This document shows positions 9,348 through 18,320 of a DNA stretch of 64,000 bases, piece by piece. Origin of the DNA: Paraburkholderia sp. DHOC27. GTDB taxonomy: Bacteria; Pseudomonadota; Gammaproteobacteria; Burkholderiales; Burkholderiaceae. The notes beneath the pieces were generated by a model. The model ran no database searches. It worked only from the letters and a program-made list of their open reading frames with translations, and was not told the DNA's origin. A program made the position numbers and the translations under genes. Where the stretch lies: positions 480,828 to 544,827 of the forward strand of contig NZ_QVQV01000007.1 of NCBI RefSeq assembly GCF_003429005.1. Direction: 5' to 3'. Numbering within the stretch: position 1 is the stretch's first letter; the number at the start of each line of letters is the position of its first letter.

Positions 9348-11219
9348 TCAGATCTCGTCGAGCTTGCGCCCGGCGAGCGCGCGGCGGATACCCTTGTTCA
9401 TGCGCCGGGCGGCGAATTCATCGGTGCCTTCGGCGAGCGTTTTGGTGGCGGCTTCGATAGCGTCGGCGTCGCTGCTTTGCGCCACTTCGCGCAACGCGGT
9501 GACGAGCGCATCGAGCGCGGCACGTTCGTCGTCGTCGAGCAGTTCGGCGTCGGCGGCAAGCGCGGCATCCGTGGCTTCGATCAGGCGTTGCGCTTCCACC
9601 TGGGCTTCGCGCAGCGCGCGCGCCCGCATGTCCACTTCGGCCGTCGTGAAGCTGTCTTCCAGCATCTTCGCGATATCGTCGTCGGCGAGACCGTACGACG
9701 GTTTCACCACCACCGATGCTTCCACGCCCGACAGTTGCTCACGCGCGAACACCGACAACAGCCCATCCGCGTCGACCTGATACGTCACGCGGATACGCGC
9801 GGCGCCGGCGGCCATCGGCGGAATGCCGCGCAGTTCGAAACGCGCGAGCGAGCGGCAGTCGCTCACCAGTTCGCGTTCGCCCTGCACGACGTGGATCGCC
9901 ATCGCCGTCTGGCCGTCCTTGAAGGTCGTGAAATCCTGCGCGCGCGCAACCGGAATAGTCGAATTACGCGGGATGATCTTCTCGGTCAGGCCGCCCATCG
10001 TCTCGACGCCGAGCGAAAGCGGGATCACATCGAGTAGCAGCCAGTCGTCACCCTCGCCGCCGCGGTTGCCGGCCAGCAGATCGGCCTGAATGGCCGCGCC
10101 GAGCGCGACCACCTGGTCGGGATTGAGATTGGTCAGGGGCGGCTGGCCAAACAGCTTTTCGACCGCACGCCGCACCACCGGCATACGCGTCGCGCCGCCC
10201 ACCAGCACCACACCCTTGATTTCTTTGGTCGTGACCTTGGCGTCGCGCAGCGCTTTCTTGGTCGGCCCAAGCGTGCGTTGCACGAGTTCCTGCGTGATCT
10301 TTTCGAAGGTGACGTCGTCGATGATCAGATCAAGTTGCGCGCCATTCGAAAGCGTTGCAACGAGCCTGGCCTGCGGCCCGTCCGACAGCGCTTCCTTGGC
10401 AACGCGCACGCTATCCAGCAGCAGGCGCACGTCTTCCGCGGCGAGCGATTGCGGTGCGATGCCGGCCTCTTCCAGCACGTGACGGTACAGCGAATGGTCG
10501 AAGTCGTCGCCACCGAGCGCCGAGTCGCCGCCTGCCGCGAGCACTTCGAACACGCCTTTGGTGAGCTTCAGGATGGACAGGTCGAAAGTGCCGCCGCCGA
10601 GGTCGTACACGGCGTACAGGCCTTCCGAACCGTTATCGAGTCCGTAGGCGATGGCGGCTGCCGTGGGTTCGTTGAGCAGACGCAGCACGTTCAGGCCCGC
10701 CAGACGCGCGGCGTCCTTGGTAGCCTGGCGCTGCGCTTCGTCGAAATACGCGGGCACGGTGATGACGGCGCCGACCAGATCGTCGCCGAGCGTGTCTTCC
10801 GCGCGCTGGCGCAGCGTGGCCAGAATTTCCGCTGACACTTCGACCGGGCTTTTCACGCCGTCGACGGTGCGAATCTGCACCATGCCTGGCGCGTCGATGA
10901 AGTCGTACGGCGCGTTCTCGGCGCCTTCCACCTCGCTCTTGCCACGGCCCATGAAGCGCTTGACGGAGACGATCGTGTTGCGCGGATCCGTCGCCGCTTC
11001 GGCCTTGGCCGTGCGGCCGATGCGGCGTCCACCCTTTTCAAGGTAACGCACCACCGAAGGCAGCAGCACATGGCCGTCCGCGTCGGGCAGCACGTCGGGG
11101 ACGCCGCTGCGCACCGCGGCGACGAGGGAGTTGGTGGTGCCGAGATCGATGCCGACCGCGAGGCGCCGCTGATGCGGCGCGGGCGCCATGCCGGGTTCGG
11201 AGATTTGCAGTAAAGCCAT
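9348..11219 (-). CDS. hscA: Fe-S protein assembly chaperone HscA (Hsp70)
   Basis: Specialised Hsp70 that with HscB binds IscU and promotes cluster release. It has 623 residues (E. coli 616). The nucleotide-binding start VGIDLGTTNSLVAAVRSG lies near residue 20; the phosphate 2 motif VYDLGGGTFDLSIL and the VLVGGATRMP adenosine motif follow. The C-terminal substrate-binding domain is complete. ATG at 11219 (MALLQISEPG) matches family starts; the longer open frame upstream overlaps hscB and is not used. hscB ends 185 bases upstream. Confidence 0.97.
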   Translation of the reverse strand: MALLQISEPGMAPAPHQRRLAVGIDLGTTNSLVAAVRSGVPDVLPDADGHVLLPSVVRYLEKGGRRIGRTAKAEAATDPRNTIVSVKRFMGRGKSEVEGAENAPYDFIDAPGMVQIRTVDGVKSPVEVSAEILATLRQRAEDTLGDDLVGAVITVPAYFDEAQRQATKDAARLAGLNVLRLLNEPTAAAIAYGLDNGSEGLYAVYDLGGGTFDLSILKLTKGVFEVLAAGGDSALGGDDFDHSLYRHVLEEAGIAPQSLAAEDVRLLLDSVRVAKEALSDGPQARLVATLSNGAQLDLIIDDVTFEKITQELVQRTLGPTKKALRDAKVTTKEIKGVVLVGGATRMPVVRRAVEKLFGQPPLTNLNPDQVVALGAAIQADLLAGNRGGEGDDWLLLDVIPLSLGVETMGGLTEKIIPRNSTIPVARAQDFTTFKDGQTAMAIHVVQGERELVSDCRSLARFELRGIPPMAAGAARIRVTYQVDADGLLSVFAREQLSGVEASVVVKPSYGLADDDIAKMLEDSFTTAEVDMRARALREAQVEAQRLIEATDAALAADAELLDDDERAALDALVTALREVAQSSDADAIEAATKTLAEGTDEFAARRMNKGIRRALAGRKLDEI

Positions 11220-11404
11220 CTTGATCTTCTTCTGGGACCGTACGATCCCGTCCTGAATGGTTCGCGTTGCTGGGTTGCTGCCGCTTTTACTCTGCTGGTG
11301 CGTTGCTTGTGCGTTGCTTCTGCTCTGCGTGTGCGTTTTGCGCTGCTCACACCGTGAACGCATCGAGCGTCCACCGCGTGACAGACTGCGGCACGCCGAC
11401 GTTG

Positions 11405-11932
11405 CTAATTCTCGAGCCGTTCGATCTGCGCGCCGATTTCCGACGCCACCCGTTCGATGAACATCAGTTGCCGCACGGCCTCGCCCGCTGCCTGATTCGC
11501 ACCGCTGTCGAGCAGTGCGGCGAGCTTCGTGAAGCGTACCTGTTCTTCGTCGCGCAGGTCGGTAAGCAGTGCATCGAGCGCGTCGACATTCTTCGCCGCC
11601 GCGGCGTCTTCGATACTCTCGCGCCATTCCATCTGCTGCATCAGGAACGCCGGCTCCATCGCCGTGTTGTTCTCCGCGCCCACGTCGATTCCGCGCAGCT
11701 TCAGCAGATACGTGGCGCGCTTCAACGGATCGCGCAAGGTCTGGTACGCCTCGTTGGCGCGCGTCGCCCACTGCATGGCGACACGCTTTTGCGCGTCGCC
11801 TGCCGCGGCGAAGCGGTCAGGGTGAACCTGCGATTGCACCGTGCGATACGCGTGATCGAGCGCGCTCGCGTCCAGCGTGTATTGCGTCGGCAAACCGAAC
11901 AGGTCGAAGTGGCTGTCGTTCAGCGAGGCCAT
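11405..11932 (-). CDS. hscB: Fe-S assembly co-chaperone HscB (J-protein)
   Basis: J-domain co-chaperone that brings IscU to HscA and stimulates its ATPase. It has 175 residues (E. coli 171). The J-domain HPD is at residues 37-39 (QVHPDRF), and the C-terminal three-helix IscU-binding domain follows. ATG at 11932 (MASLNDSHFDLFGLP) was chosen; a TTG seven codons earlier is possible. It lies 122 bases after iscA, with a terminator-like hairpin between, so it may be expressed at a lower level or from its own promoter. Confidence 0.96.
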   Translation of the reverse strand: MASLNDSHFDLFGLPTQYTLDASALDHAYRTVQSQVHPDRFAAAGDAQKRVAMQWATRANEAYQTLRDPLKRATYLLKLRGIDVGAENNTAMEPAFLMQQMEWRESIEDAAAAKNVDALDALLTDLRDEEQVRFTKLAALLDSGANQAAGEAVRQLMFIERVASEIGAQIERLEN

Positions 11933-12003
11933 CAAATGAGGTTGTCCGTTCAAGGGGTACGTCTACGGTGACCGGAAGATCGCAGCAGACGTGACGTCAA
12001 ATT

Positions 12004-12031
12004 AAAAAGGCGGCACGCGCCGCCTTTTTTC
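12004..12031 (-). terminator. Hairpin terminator between iscA and hscB
   Basis: Stem GGCGGC / GCCGCC (AAAAAGGCGGCacgcGCCGCCTTTTTT) flanked by A- and T-runs. It sits in the 122-base gap and could stop or attenuate transcription coming from iscRSUA. Confidence 0.8.
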
Positions 12032-12054
12032 CGCTTCGCGCGGACTGAACCCGG

Positions 12055-12378
12055 TCAGACGCGGAACGACTCGCCGCAGCCGCACTCGTCCTTCACGTTC
12101 GGGTTGTTGAACTTGAAGCCTTCGTTCAGCCCTTCCCGTGCGAAATCGAGTTCCGTGCCGTCGATGTAGGCGAGGCTCTTCGGATCGACAATGATCTTCA
12201 CGCCGTTGCAGTCGAACACCTGATCTTCCGGCGCGAGTTCATCCACGTATTCGAGCTTGTAGGCGAGTCCCGAGCACCCCGTCGTACGCACGCCGAGGCG
12301 CAGGCCCACGCCTTTGCCGCGGCGGACCAGGTACTTCTGAACGTGCTGTGCTGCCTTTTCGGTCAACGTAATTGCCAT
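12055..12378 (-). CDS. iscA: Iron-sulfur cluster assembly protein IscA
   Basis: A-type carrier that accepts or delivers Fe-S clusters or iron. It has 107 residues, as in E. coli. The three conserved cysteines are present: C35 (TTGCSGLAY), C99 and C101 (DECGCGESF). ATG at 12378 (MAITLTEKAAQHV) is the family start; the longer open frame overlaps iscU and is rejected. It lies 19 bases after iscU. Confidence 0.97.
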   Translation of the reverse strand: MAITLTEKAAQHVQKYLVRRGKGVGLRLGVRTTGCSGLAYKLEYVDELAPEDQVFDCNGVKIIVDPKSLAYIDGTELDFAREGLNEGFKFNNPNVKDECGCGESFRV

Positions 12379-12397
12379 AGCGTTTCTCAGTGCAACC

Positions 12398-12823
12398 TTA
12401 AGCGGCGTGCTGCTTTTCGCCTGCTTGCGCCACGTCAGCGGCACCGCCGTGACGTTGCTTGTAGTCTGCAACCGCTGCCTTGATCGCGTCTTCCGCGAGG
12501 ATCGAGCAGTGGATCTTGACCGGCGGCAGCGCGAGTTCTTCAGCGATCTGCGTGTTCTTGATGGACATGGCCTGGTCGAGCGTCTTGCCCTTTACCCATT
12601 CGGTGACGAGCGAGCTCGATGCGATAGCCGAACCGCAACCGTAGGTCTTGAACTTCGCGTCTTCGATGATGCCGTCCGCACCCACGCGGATCTGCAGCTT
12701 CATCACGTCGCCGCAAGCCGGCGCGCCGACCATGCCGGTACCCACGGCGTCGTCGTCCTTCGCGAACGAACCGACGTTGCGCGGATTTTCGTAATGGTCC
12801 AGAACCTTTTCGCTATAAGCCAT
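12398..12823 (-). CDS. iscU: Fe-S cluster scaffold protein IscU
   Basis: Scaffold on which [2Fe-2S] clusters are built from IscS sulfur. It has 141 residues against 128 in E. coli; the extra residues are a polar C-terminal tail (RHGGAADVAQAGEKQHAA). Cluster ligands are C37 with D39 (GAPACGDVM), C63 (TYGCGSAIA) and the third cysteine in KIHCSILAEDA. The HscA-binding motif LPPVK is present just before it. It lies between iscS and iscA. Confidence 0.97.
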   Translation of the reverse strand: MAYSEKVLDHYENPRNVGSFAKDDDAVGTGMVGAPACGDVMKLQIRVGADGIIEDAKFKTYGCGSAIASSSLVTEWVKGKTLDQAMSIKNTQIAEELALPPVKIHCSILAEDAIKAAVADYKQRHGGAADVAQAGEKQHAA

Positions 12824-12930
12824 GATTACACTCCTTGATTCGTTTCAACCTGCATTCGGTGCGAAGTTTCGCTCGGTATTTCGTTCAGCGGGGCGCTGCA
12901 TCTTTGCAGCGCCAGGCGACTCATTGCAAC

Positions 12931-14154
12931 TTAGTGCGCCGCCCACTGGATGGTCGAAATATCGATCCCGTCCTTGTACATTTCCCACAGCGGCGACAGA
13001 TCGCGCAGCTTCGAAATCTTGTTCTTCAGCAGGTTGATGACGTAATCGACGTCCTGCTCCGTCGTGAAGCGACCCACCGTGAAGCGGATCGAGCTGTGCG
13101 CCAGTTCGTCGTTGCGGCCGAGGGCGCGCAGCACATACGAAGGCTCCAGCGAGGCCGACGTGCACGCCGAACCCGACGACACCGCGACATCCTTCACCGC
13201 CATGATCAGCGACTCGCCTTCGACGAAGTTGAAGCTGATGTTCAGGTTGTGCGGCACACGCTTTTCCATGTCGCCGTTCACATAGGTTTCTTCCATTTCC
13301 GACAGGCCGCGCAGCAGACGGTCGCGCAGCATGCGGATACGCTCGTTTTCCGTGGCCATTTCTTCGCGGGCAATGCGGAAAGCCTCACCCATGCCGACGA
13401 TCTGATGCGTGGCCAGCGTGCCCGAACGCATGCCGCGCTCGTGACCACCGCCGTGCATCTGCGCTTCGATGCGCACGCGCGGCTTGCGGCGTACGTACAG
13501 CGCGCCGATGCCCTTCGGGCCATACGTCTTGTGCGCCGAGAACGACATCAGGTCGACCTTCAGCTTCTGCAGGTCGATCTCGATCTTGCCGGTAGCCTGG
13601 GCGGCGTCGACGTGGAAAATGATGCCCTTTTCGCGGCAGATTTCGCCGATCGTCTCGATGTCCTGGATCACGCCGATTTCGTTATTCACCGACATGACCG
13701 ACACCAGAATCGTATCGGGACGCAATGCAGCCTTGAACACGTCGAGGTCGATCAGGCCGTCGTCCTTGACGTCCAGATACGTGACTTCATAGCCTTCGCG
13801 CTCGAGCTCGCGGCAGGTGTCGAGCACGGCCTTGTGCTCAGTTTTCACCGTGATGATGTGCTTGCCCTTGCTCTTGTAGAAGTGCGCGGCACCCTTGATG
13901 GCGAGGTTGTCCGACTCCGTGGCGCCCGAGGTCCAGATGATTTCGCGCGGATCGGCGTTGACGAGCGCAGCGACGTTTTCGCGCGCTTCCTCGACCGCAC
14001 GTTCCGCGTCCCAGCCATACGAGTGGCTACGCGATGCGGGGTTGCCGAACTGCTCACGCAGGTACGGAATCATCTTGTCCACCACGCGCGGGTCGACCGG
14101 AGTCGTGGCGCTGTAGTCCATGTAAATGGGCAGGTGGGGAATGTCGTTGTTCAT
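12931..14154 (-). CDS. iscS: Cysteine desulfurase IscS
   Basis: PLP enzyme that takes sulfur from cysteine for Fe-S clusters and tRNA thiolation. It has 407 residues (E. coli 404). Visible features are the start IYMDYSATTPVDPRV, the PLP lysine in SFSAHKTYGPKG and the mobile active-site cysteine loop SSGSACTSASLEPSYV. GGAG lies about 7 bases before the ATG at 14154. It follows iscR by 106 bases. Confidence 0.98.
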   Translation of the reverse strand: MNNDIPHLPIYMDYSATTPVDPRVVDKMIPYLREQFGNPASRSHSYGWDAERAVEEARENVAALVNADPREIIWTSGATESDNLAIKGAAHFYKSKGKHIITVKTEHKAVLDTCRELEREGYEVTYLDVKDDGLIDLDVFKAALRPDTILVSVMSVNNEIGVIQDIETIGEICREKGIIFHVDAAQATGKIEIDLQKLKVDLMSFSAHKTYGPKGIGALYVRRKPRVRIEAQMHGGGHERGMRSGTLATHQIVGMGEAFRIAREEMATENERIRMLRDRLLRGLSEMEETYVNGDMEKRVPHNLNISFNFVEGESLIMAVKDVAVSSGSACTSASLEPSYVLRALGRNDELAHSSIRFTVGRFTTEQDVDYVINLLKNKISKLRDLSPLWEMYKDGIDISTIQWAAH

Positions 14155-14260
14155 GAATCGCTCCGGGGACATCATTGCTCTGGCTTAACGTTCTTCAGGA
14201 TTTGCGTCCGGGCGCGCCGCTAGACCACGGCGCTTCGCCACTGCGACGCCTTTCGAACCC

Positions 14261-14791
14261 TCAGGAACCGGCCATGTTAAAAACGGAATTGGGCCCTAGC
14301 GGCGCCACGCGGGTCGGCTCGACCACGGGCGGCTCGCTGCGGCGGTCGCGCAGCACAGCCGGCGCGCCTTCACGCGAGCGTTGCTGATCGACCAGATCCT
14401 TGAGGGACACGGAATCCAGATACTCGACCATCTTCTGGTTGAGCGTGGACCACAGTTCGTGCGTCATGCAGTGGCCGTCGTGCTGCTTGGTGCCTTCGCA
14501 CGTGCCCTTGCCGCCGCATTGCGTGGCATCGAGCGGCTCGTCGACGGCGATGATGATGTCCGCGACAGTCACGTTCTCGGCACGGCGGGCCAGATTGTAG
14601 CCACCACCGGGCCCGCGCACGGACTCGACGATCTCATGACGGCGCAGCTTGCCGAACAACTGCTCAAGATAAGACAGGGAAATATGCTGGCGCTGGCTGA
14701 TACCCGCAAGCGTCACCGGGCCCTGCTCCTGGCGCAGCGCCAGGTCAATCATCGCCGTGACGGCGAAACGGCCTTTCGTGGTGAGTCTCAT
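14261..14791 (-). CDS. iscR: Fe-S cluster regulator IscR (Rrf2 family)
   Basis: Rrf2-family sensor that represses the isc operon when carrying a [2Fe-2S] cluster. It has 176 residues. The winged helix-turn-helix occupies about residues 1-70 (LTLAGISQRQHISLSYLEQL). Cluster-binding candidates are C92, C98 and C108 with H111 (CGGKGTC, then HCMTHELW). The last cysteine is four residues further on than in E. coli (C104). ATG at 14791 begins MRLTTKGRF, the family start. Two IscR-like boxes overlap the promoter directly upstream, which implies autoregulation. Confidence 0.97.
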   Translation of the reverse strand: MRLTTKGRFAVTAMIDLALRQEQGPVTLAGISQRQHISLSYLEQLFGKLRRHEIVESVRGPGGGYNLARRAENVTVADIIIAVDEPLDATQCGGKGTCEGTKQHDGHCMTHELWSTLNQKMVEYLDSVSLKDLVDQQRSREGAPAVLRDRRSEPPVVEPTRVAPLGPNSVFNMAGS

Positions 14792-14808
14792 GATGTATGG
14801 GGGTCGCA

Positions 14809-14833
14809 ATTCTCGACAAGTTTTGTCAAGTAT
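14809..14833 (-). promoter_or_regulatory. IscR type-1-like box, start-site proximal
   Basis: On the minus strand the 25-base site begins ATACTTGACAAAA and ends TTGTCGAGAAT, an imperfect dyad with the type-1 IscR left half ATACTTGAC. It overlaps the putative -10 element and ends 17 bases before the iscR start. Confidence 0.7.
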
Positions 14834-14856
14834 AAATACATGAGCGATTTAGTCAA
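14829..14856 (-). promoter_or_regulatory. Sigma-70-type promoter of the isc operon
   Basis: On the minus strand TTGACT (14851-14856) and TATACT (14829-14834) are spaced by 16 bases, close to consensus. The promoter is overlapped by both IscR-like boxes, so cluster-loaded IscR would block RNA polymerase. Confidence 0.75.
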
Positions 14857-14860
14857 GTAT
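14836..14860 (-). promoter_or_regulatory. IscR type-1-like box, distal
   Basis: On the minus strand the site begins ATACTTGACTAAAT and ends CGCTCATGTAT. The left half matches the type-1 IscR consensus well and includes the -35 hexamer. Confidence 0.75.
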
Positions 14861-14919
14861 CCCTGACGCGAATTGGGTCATTTGCTTAATTAGCTGAGCG
14901 CCCGGATCACGCGTTCCGC

Positions 14920-15417
14920 TCACCGCGCCAACTGCGGATGCAACACGGCGAGCAGACCGCGGCAGGCGGCCTCGCATTGGTCCAGCACCTGCTCGAATCC
15001 CGCCACACCGCCAAAATACGGATCGGCGACTTCCCGCTCGCCTGCCCAGCGCTGGTCGGATTCCGGCACGAATTCCATCAGCAGGCGAAGTTTGTCGCGC
15101 TGTGATGGCGGACAAAGCTTGCCCAGATTGGCGAGATTCGCGTCGTCCATCGCAATCAGCAGGTCGAAACGCTCGAAGTCCGGCGCCGCGATCTGGCGGC
15201 CACGCAAATCCGACAGATCGTAGCCGCGCCGGGCGGCCGCACGCTGCGCACGCTCGTCGGGTGGCTGACCGATGTGCCAGTCGCCGGTGCCGGCAGAATC
15301 TACCGCGATACGCCCGTCCAGCTTTGCCTCGCTAATCTGATGCCGCATCACCGCCTCGGCAGTCGGGGAACGACAGATGTTCCCGAGACAGACAAAGCAG
15401 ATGGAGATGGTTTTCAT
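14920..15417 (-). CDS. Low-molecular-weight protein-tyrosine phosphatase
   Basis: Small cysteine phosphatase of 165 residues acting on phosphotyrosine. The catalytic CX5R loop is at residues 10-16 (FVCLGNICRSPTAEA), and the general-acid aspartate lies in VADPYFGGVAGFEQV. ATG at 15417 (MKTISICFVCLGN) is the family start. It lies upstream of iscR on the same strand, but the isc promoter lies between them, so isc expression does not depend on it. A perfect TATAAT on the minus strand at 15466-15471 could serve this gene. No capsule genes or tyrosine kinase are nearby, so the substrate is unknown. Confidence 0.94.
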   Translation of the reverse strand: MKTISICFVCLGNICRSPTAEAVMRHQISEAKLDGRIAVDSAGTGDWHIGQPPDERAQRAAARRGYDLSDLRGRQIAAPDFERFDLLIAMDDANLANLGKLCPPSQRDKLRLLMEFVPESDQRWAGEREVADPYFGGVAGFEQVLDQCEAACRGLLAVLHPQLAR

Positions 15418-15728
15418 CACAGGCTCAAAATGGGCAACCGGCGGTCGCCAGCGTAGCGTGCCGCGATTATACAAAGGGTGCGAAATTCACGCCGACGGGG
15501 TGCCAGGTGGATCCGGCGCCCTTGGGCGGCCTCAGACTCTTGCGCCTGGTTCCCACTCTCCGTTCTCTCGCCTTGGTGTGCGGTGATGGCTTCGGAGGCA
15601 CGCTTAAGATTTGCCGTTTGCCGGTCTTTTCAAACACTCGATTAACCGCGCATCGCCTCGTACTACGCCTGCAGCTCGGCGAACTGCGTGTCAGGCCAGA
15701 TAAAACTCATCCTATACAACCGCTTGCT
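15418..15728. other. Intergenic region upstream of the phosphatase gene
   Basis: About 310 bases. It carries the candidate -10 (TATAAT on the minus strand, 15466-15471) and no convincing gene or hairpin. Confidence 0.3.
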
Positions 15729-15968
15729 TCAGGACACTTCCGCTGCCGACATGGTTGCCACGCCGTGCACGTGCTTCACCGGCATGGCGGCGTTGCCGTC
15801 CACCAGCCCATAGGACACCGCGCGCGCCAGTTCCGCGCTCAATTGATCCGCGCCAAGGGGCGGCTGGGCGATCCGCGACGCGGTTTCGCTTCCCACATAC
15901 AAACAGGCAGCCGCTGCAAGCGGCACAAACACGGCCAATGGCCAATACATCGATATTTTCATTTTCAT
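15729..15968 (-). CDS. Small hypothetical exported protein
   Basis: A 79-residue protein beginning MKMKISMYWPLAVFVPLAAA, a hydrophobic export signal or membrane anchor, followed by a short polar domain (LGADQLSAELARAVSYGLVD). A GGAAGAG ribosome binding site lies about 8 bases before ATG 15968, which supports this start over the longer open frame. No family was recognised. The final residues end in MSAAEVS. It stands alone between the phosphatase and the Gly-rich lipoprotein. Confidence 0.6.
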   Translation of the reverse strand: MKMKISMYWPLAVFVPLAAAACLYVGSETASRIAQPPLGADQLSAELARAVSYGLVDGNAAMPVKHVHGVATMSAAEVS

Positions 15969-16238
15969 GATGTCGCTCTCTTCCGGTAGAGGCACCGGTG
16001 GATCAATACCCACTATGCCCAGTCGAAATGATATAGAGATAATCAATCGGGAAAAACCCATCCCCGTGCGACACAGCGTTGCATGAATGAAAACAGTGGG
16101 CCCGCAACGCCCGTAGAACGGGGCCGCGCGAACCTTGAACGTCCGGCATGGAATGCTTACAAACTTCTACAAACATTCTTTCTACGCGCCTGCACAATAG
16201 CGGTTCGACAAGAAACGCCGCACGGCGCAGCCTGATCC

Positions 16239-16766
16239 ATGCCCAGAATCCAACGCATCATTCCTGTTTTTGTGTCCATTCTCGCCACCACGGCCCTCCT
16301 CGGTGGCTGCGCGGTCTATCCGGACGCCGGCCCTGGCTACGGCGGCGCATATGGCGGTGGCTACGGCGGCGGCTATTACGGCGACAGCGGGCCGGTGGTC
16401 GTGCAGCCGTCGGTTTCGGTTGGCTTTGGCAGCTATTCCGGCCCGGGCTATTACGATCAGCGCGGCTCGCGGGGTGGTTACGGTTCCGGCTATCACGGGC
16501 AGCCGCCGCAGCGCGGAGATGACCGGCCGTCGTGGTCGCACAATGGATCAGGCGGCGGACCCGGCAACGGGGGCGGCCGTGGACCGCAAAACGGTCCGCA
16601 AAATGCGCCGCCACCCCAGCGCGGCGCGTCGGGCTACCCGCCGAGCGCGGGTAGCGGGCAACATCCAGGCGCCCCACAGCAGCAACCCAGCCGCAGCGGC
16701 GGCCAGGGCGGCTCCCGCTATGGCGACGGCCGCAGCGCCCAAAACGGCTACGGCAACAATCACTAG
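16239..16766 (+). CDS. Gly/Tyr-rich putative lipoprotein
   Basis: A 175-residue protein with a lipoprotein signal peptide: MPRIQRIIPVFVSILATTAL then the lipobox LLGGC with acylated Cys24. The mature part is low complexity: Gly/Tyr repeats (GYGGAYGGGYGGGYYG), then Ser/Gly/Pro/Gln-rich sequence with no folded domain visible. Similar lipoproteins are common in Burkholderiaceae, with no assigned role. It converges on lutB, ending 48 bases from it, with no obvious terminator between. Confidence 0.75.
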   Translation: MPRIQRIIPVFVSILATTALLGGCAVYPDAGPGYGGAYGGGYGGGYYGDSGPVVVQPSVSVGFGSYSGPGYYDQRGSRGGYGSGYHGQPPQRGDDRPSWSHNGSGGGPGNGGGRGPQNGPQNAPPPQRGASGYPPSAGSGQHPGAPQQQPSRSGGQGGSRYGDGRSAQNGYGNNH

Positions 16767-16814
16767 CAAGGCGGAGGGCGATGGCATGCAGACGCACGCC
16801 ATCGCCATGCTCTA

Positions 16815-18227
16815 TTAGCCAAGATGACTGCGCTGTGCCGCGTATAGCTCGCGAAACGTCCGACCGACCGGCGCGGGCAGATCCCGTGTATTGGTCCAGC
16901 CCTCAGCGAGCGGCAGACGCGCAATGGCACGCTTGCGGCCGCCCATTGTTTCCAGCACGCGTACGGCGAGCTTGGTGAAAAGCGCGTAAGCATCCGGATG
17001 CAGCGCCAGAAAACCCCACACCGCCAATCCGGCTCGCTCGCGCCACGGACGCAGGCGACGCTCGACCTGTTTCTCACGTAACTTGCGCAGCAGATCGGAA
17101 AGCGGAATGCCAACCGGACAAACGCTGTTGCACTCCCCGCACAACGTGGCCGCCTGCGGCAGATCCAGCGCCTTGTCGATCCCAACGTAACTCGGCGTCA
17201 ACACGGAGCCCATCGGGCCCGGATAGACCCACCCGTACGCATGGCCGCCCACCTTCTGATACACCGGACAGTGGTTCATGCAGGCACCGCAGCGGATACA
17301 GCGCAGCATTTCCTGAAAGTCGCCGCCAATCAGCCCCGTCCGCCCACCGTCGACCAGCACCACATACATATGCTCGGGACCGTCCTGGTCGCCGGGCCCA
17401 CGCGGCCCCGTCAGGAGCGAGAAGTAGTTCGGCGCGGACTGCCCGGTCGCCGAGCGCGGGAGCAGGCGCATTGCGGTAGCGAGGTCTTCGAGCGTCGGCA
17501 GCACCTTTTCGATGCCGGTCACCGCGACGTGCACGCGCGGCATCACCGTACACATGCCTTCGTTGCCCTCGTTCGTCACCAGCGCCACGCTACCGGTTTC
17601 GGCCACGATGAAGTTGCCGCCGGTCACGCCCATGTCGGCGCTCATGAAGTGCGGACGCAATACTTCGCGCGCCTCGCGCGTCATGTCGGGGATTTCGCTG
17701 AGGCGCGGCTTCTGATGCGTTTTCGCAAACAGTTCGGCGATCTCGTCCTTATCCTTGTGAACGACGGGCGCGATGATGTGGCTCGGCGGTTCGTTGTCGT
17801 TGATCTGCAGGATGTACTCGCCAAGATCGGTCTCGATGGACTGCACGCCCATCTGGCCGAGCACCTCGTTCAGGCGCATTTCCTCGGTGACCATCGACTT
17901 GGTCTTGATGACCTTCTTCACGCCGTGCTGGCGCGCGATATCCGCAACCAGCCGCGCCGCCTCCTGGGTCGTTTCCGCAAACAGCACGGTGGCACCGCGT
18001 CGCGTCGCTTCGCGCTCGAAGGTTTCGAGCCAGACATCGAGATTATCCAGCGCGCGGTTGCGGCGCTCCTTCAGCGCGGCTCGCGTGGCCTGAAAGTCGA
18101 TTTCGGTGATCGCGCTCGCGCGCGCCGACACAAACTTGGTCGACAGCTTGGTGAGGTTCTGTTGCAGGCGCTGGTCGGCGAGCTTCTGACCAGCGCGCGC
18201 CTTGAACTGCATCGTCTGAATTTCCAT
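16815..18227 (-). CDS. lutB: LutB/LldF-family L-lactate oxidation iron-sulfur protein
   Basis: Iron-sulfur subunit of the LutABC (YkgEFG) system, which oxidises L-lactate to pyruvate. It has 470 residues. An N-terminal LUD domain covers about residues 60-300 (GNFIVAETGSVALVTNEGNE). Two ferredoxin-type motifs follow, CIRCGACMNHCPVY and CGECNSVCPVGIPLSD, and then a C-terminal LutB tail. AAAGG lies 8 bases before the ATG. It lies 93 bases after lutA and forms an operon with it. No lutC follows: the next gene is a convergent lipoprotein. Confidence 0.94.
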   Translation of the reverse strand: MEIQTMQFKARAGQKLADQRLQQNLTKLSTKFVSARASAITEIDFQATRAALKERRNRALDNLDVWLETFEREATRRGATVLFAETTQEAARLVADIARQHGVKKVIKTKSMVTEEMRLNEVLGQMGVQSIETDLGEYILQINDNEPPSHIIAPVVHKDKDEIAELFAKTHQKPRLSEIPDMTREAREVLRPHFMSADMGVTGGNFIVAETGSVALVTNEGNEGMCTVMPRVHVAVTGIEKVLPTLEDLATAMRLLPRSATGQSAPNYFSLLTGPRGPGDQDGPEHMYVVLVDGGRTGLIGGDFQEMLRCIRCGACMNHCPVYQKVGGHAYGWVYPGPMGSVLTPSYVGIDKALDLPQAATLCGECNSVCPVGIPLSDLLRKLREKQVERRLRPWRERAGLAVWGFLALHPDAYALFTKLAVRVLETMGGRKRAIARLPLAEGWTNTRDLPAPVGRTFRELYAAQRSHLG

Positions 18228-18320
18228 GGCGGCCTTTGCGATCCCAGGAATGCGGGCGCTGACACGAGCAGTGAGCAGTGCCGTGCGAGGGGTGATCGTT
18301 TCGTTATGTCCGGGGACGCG

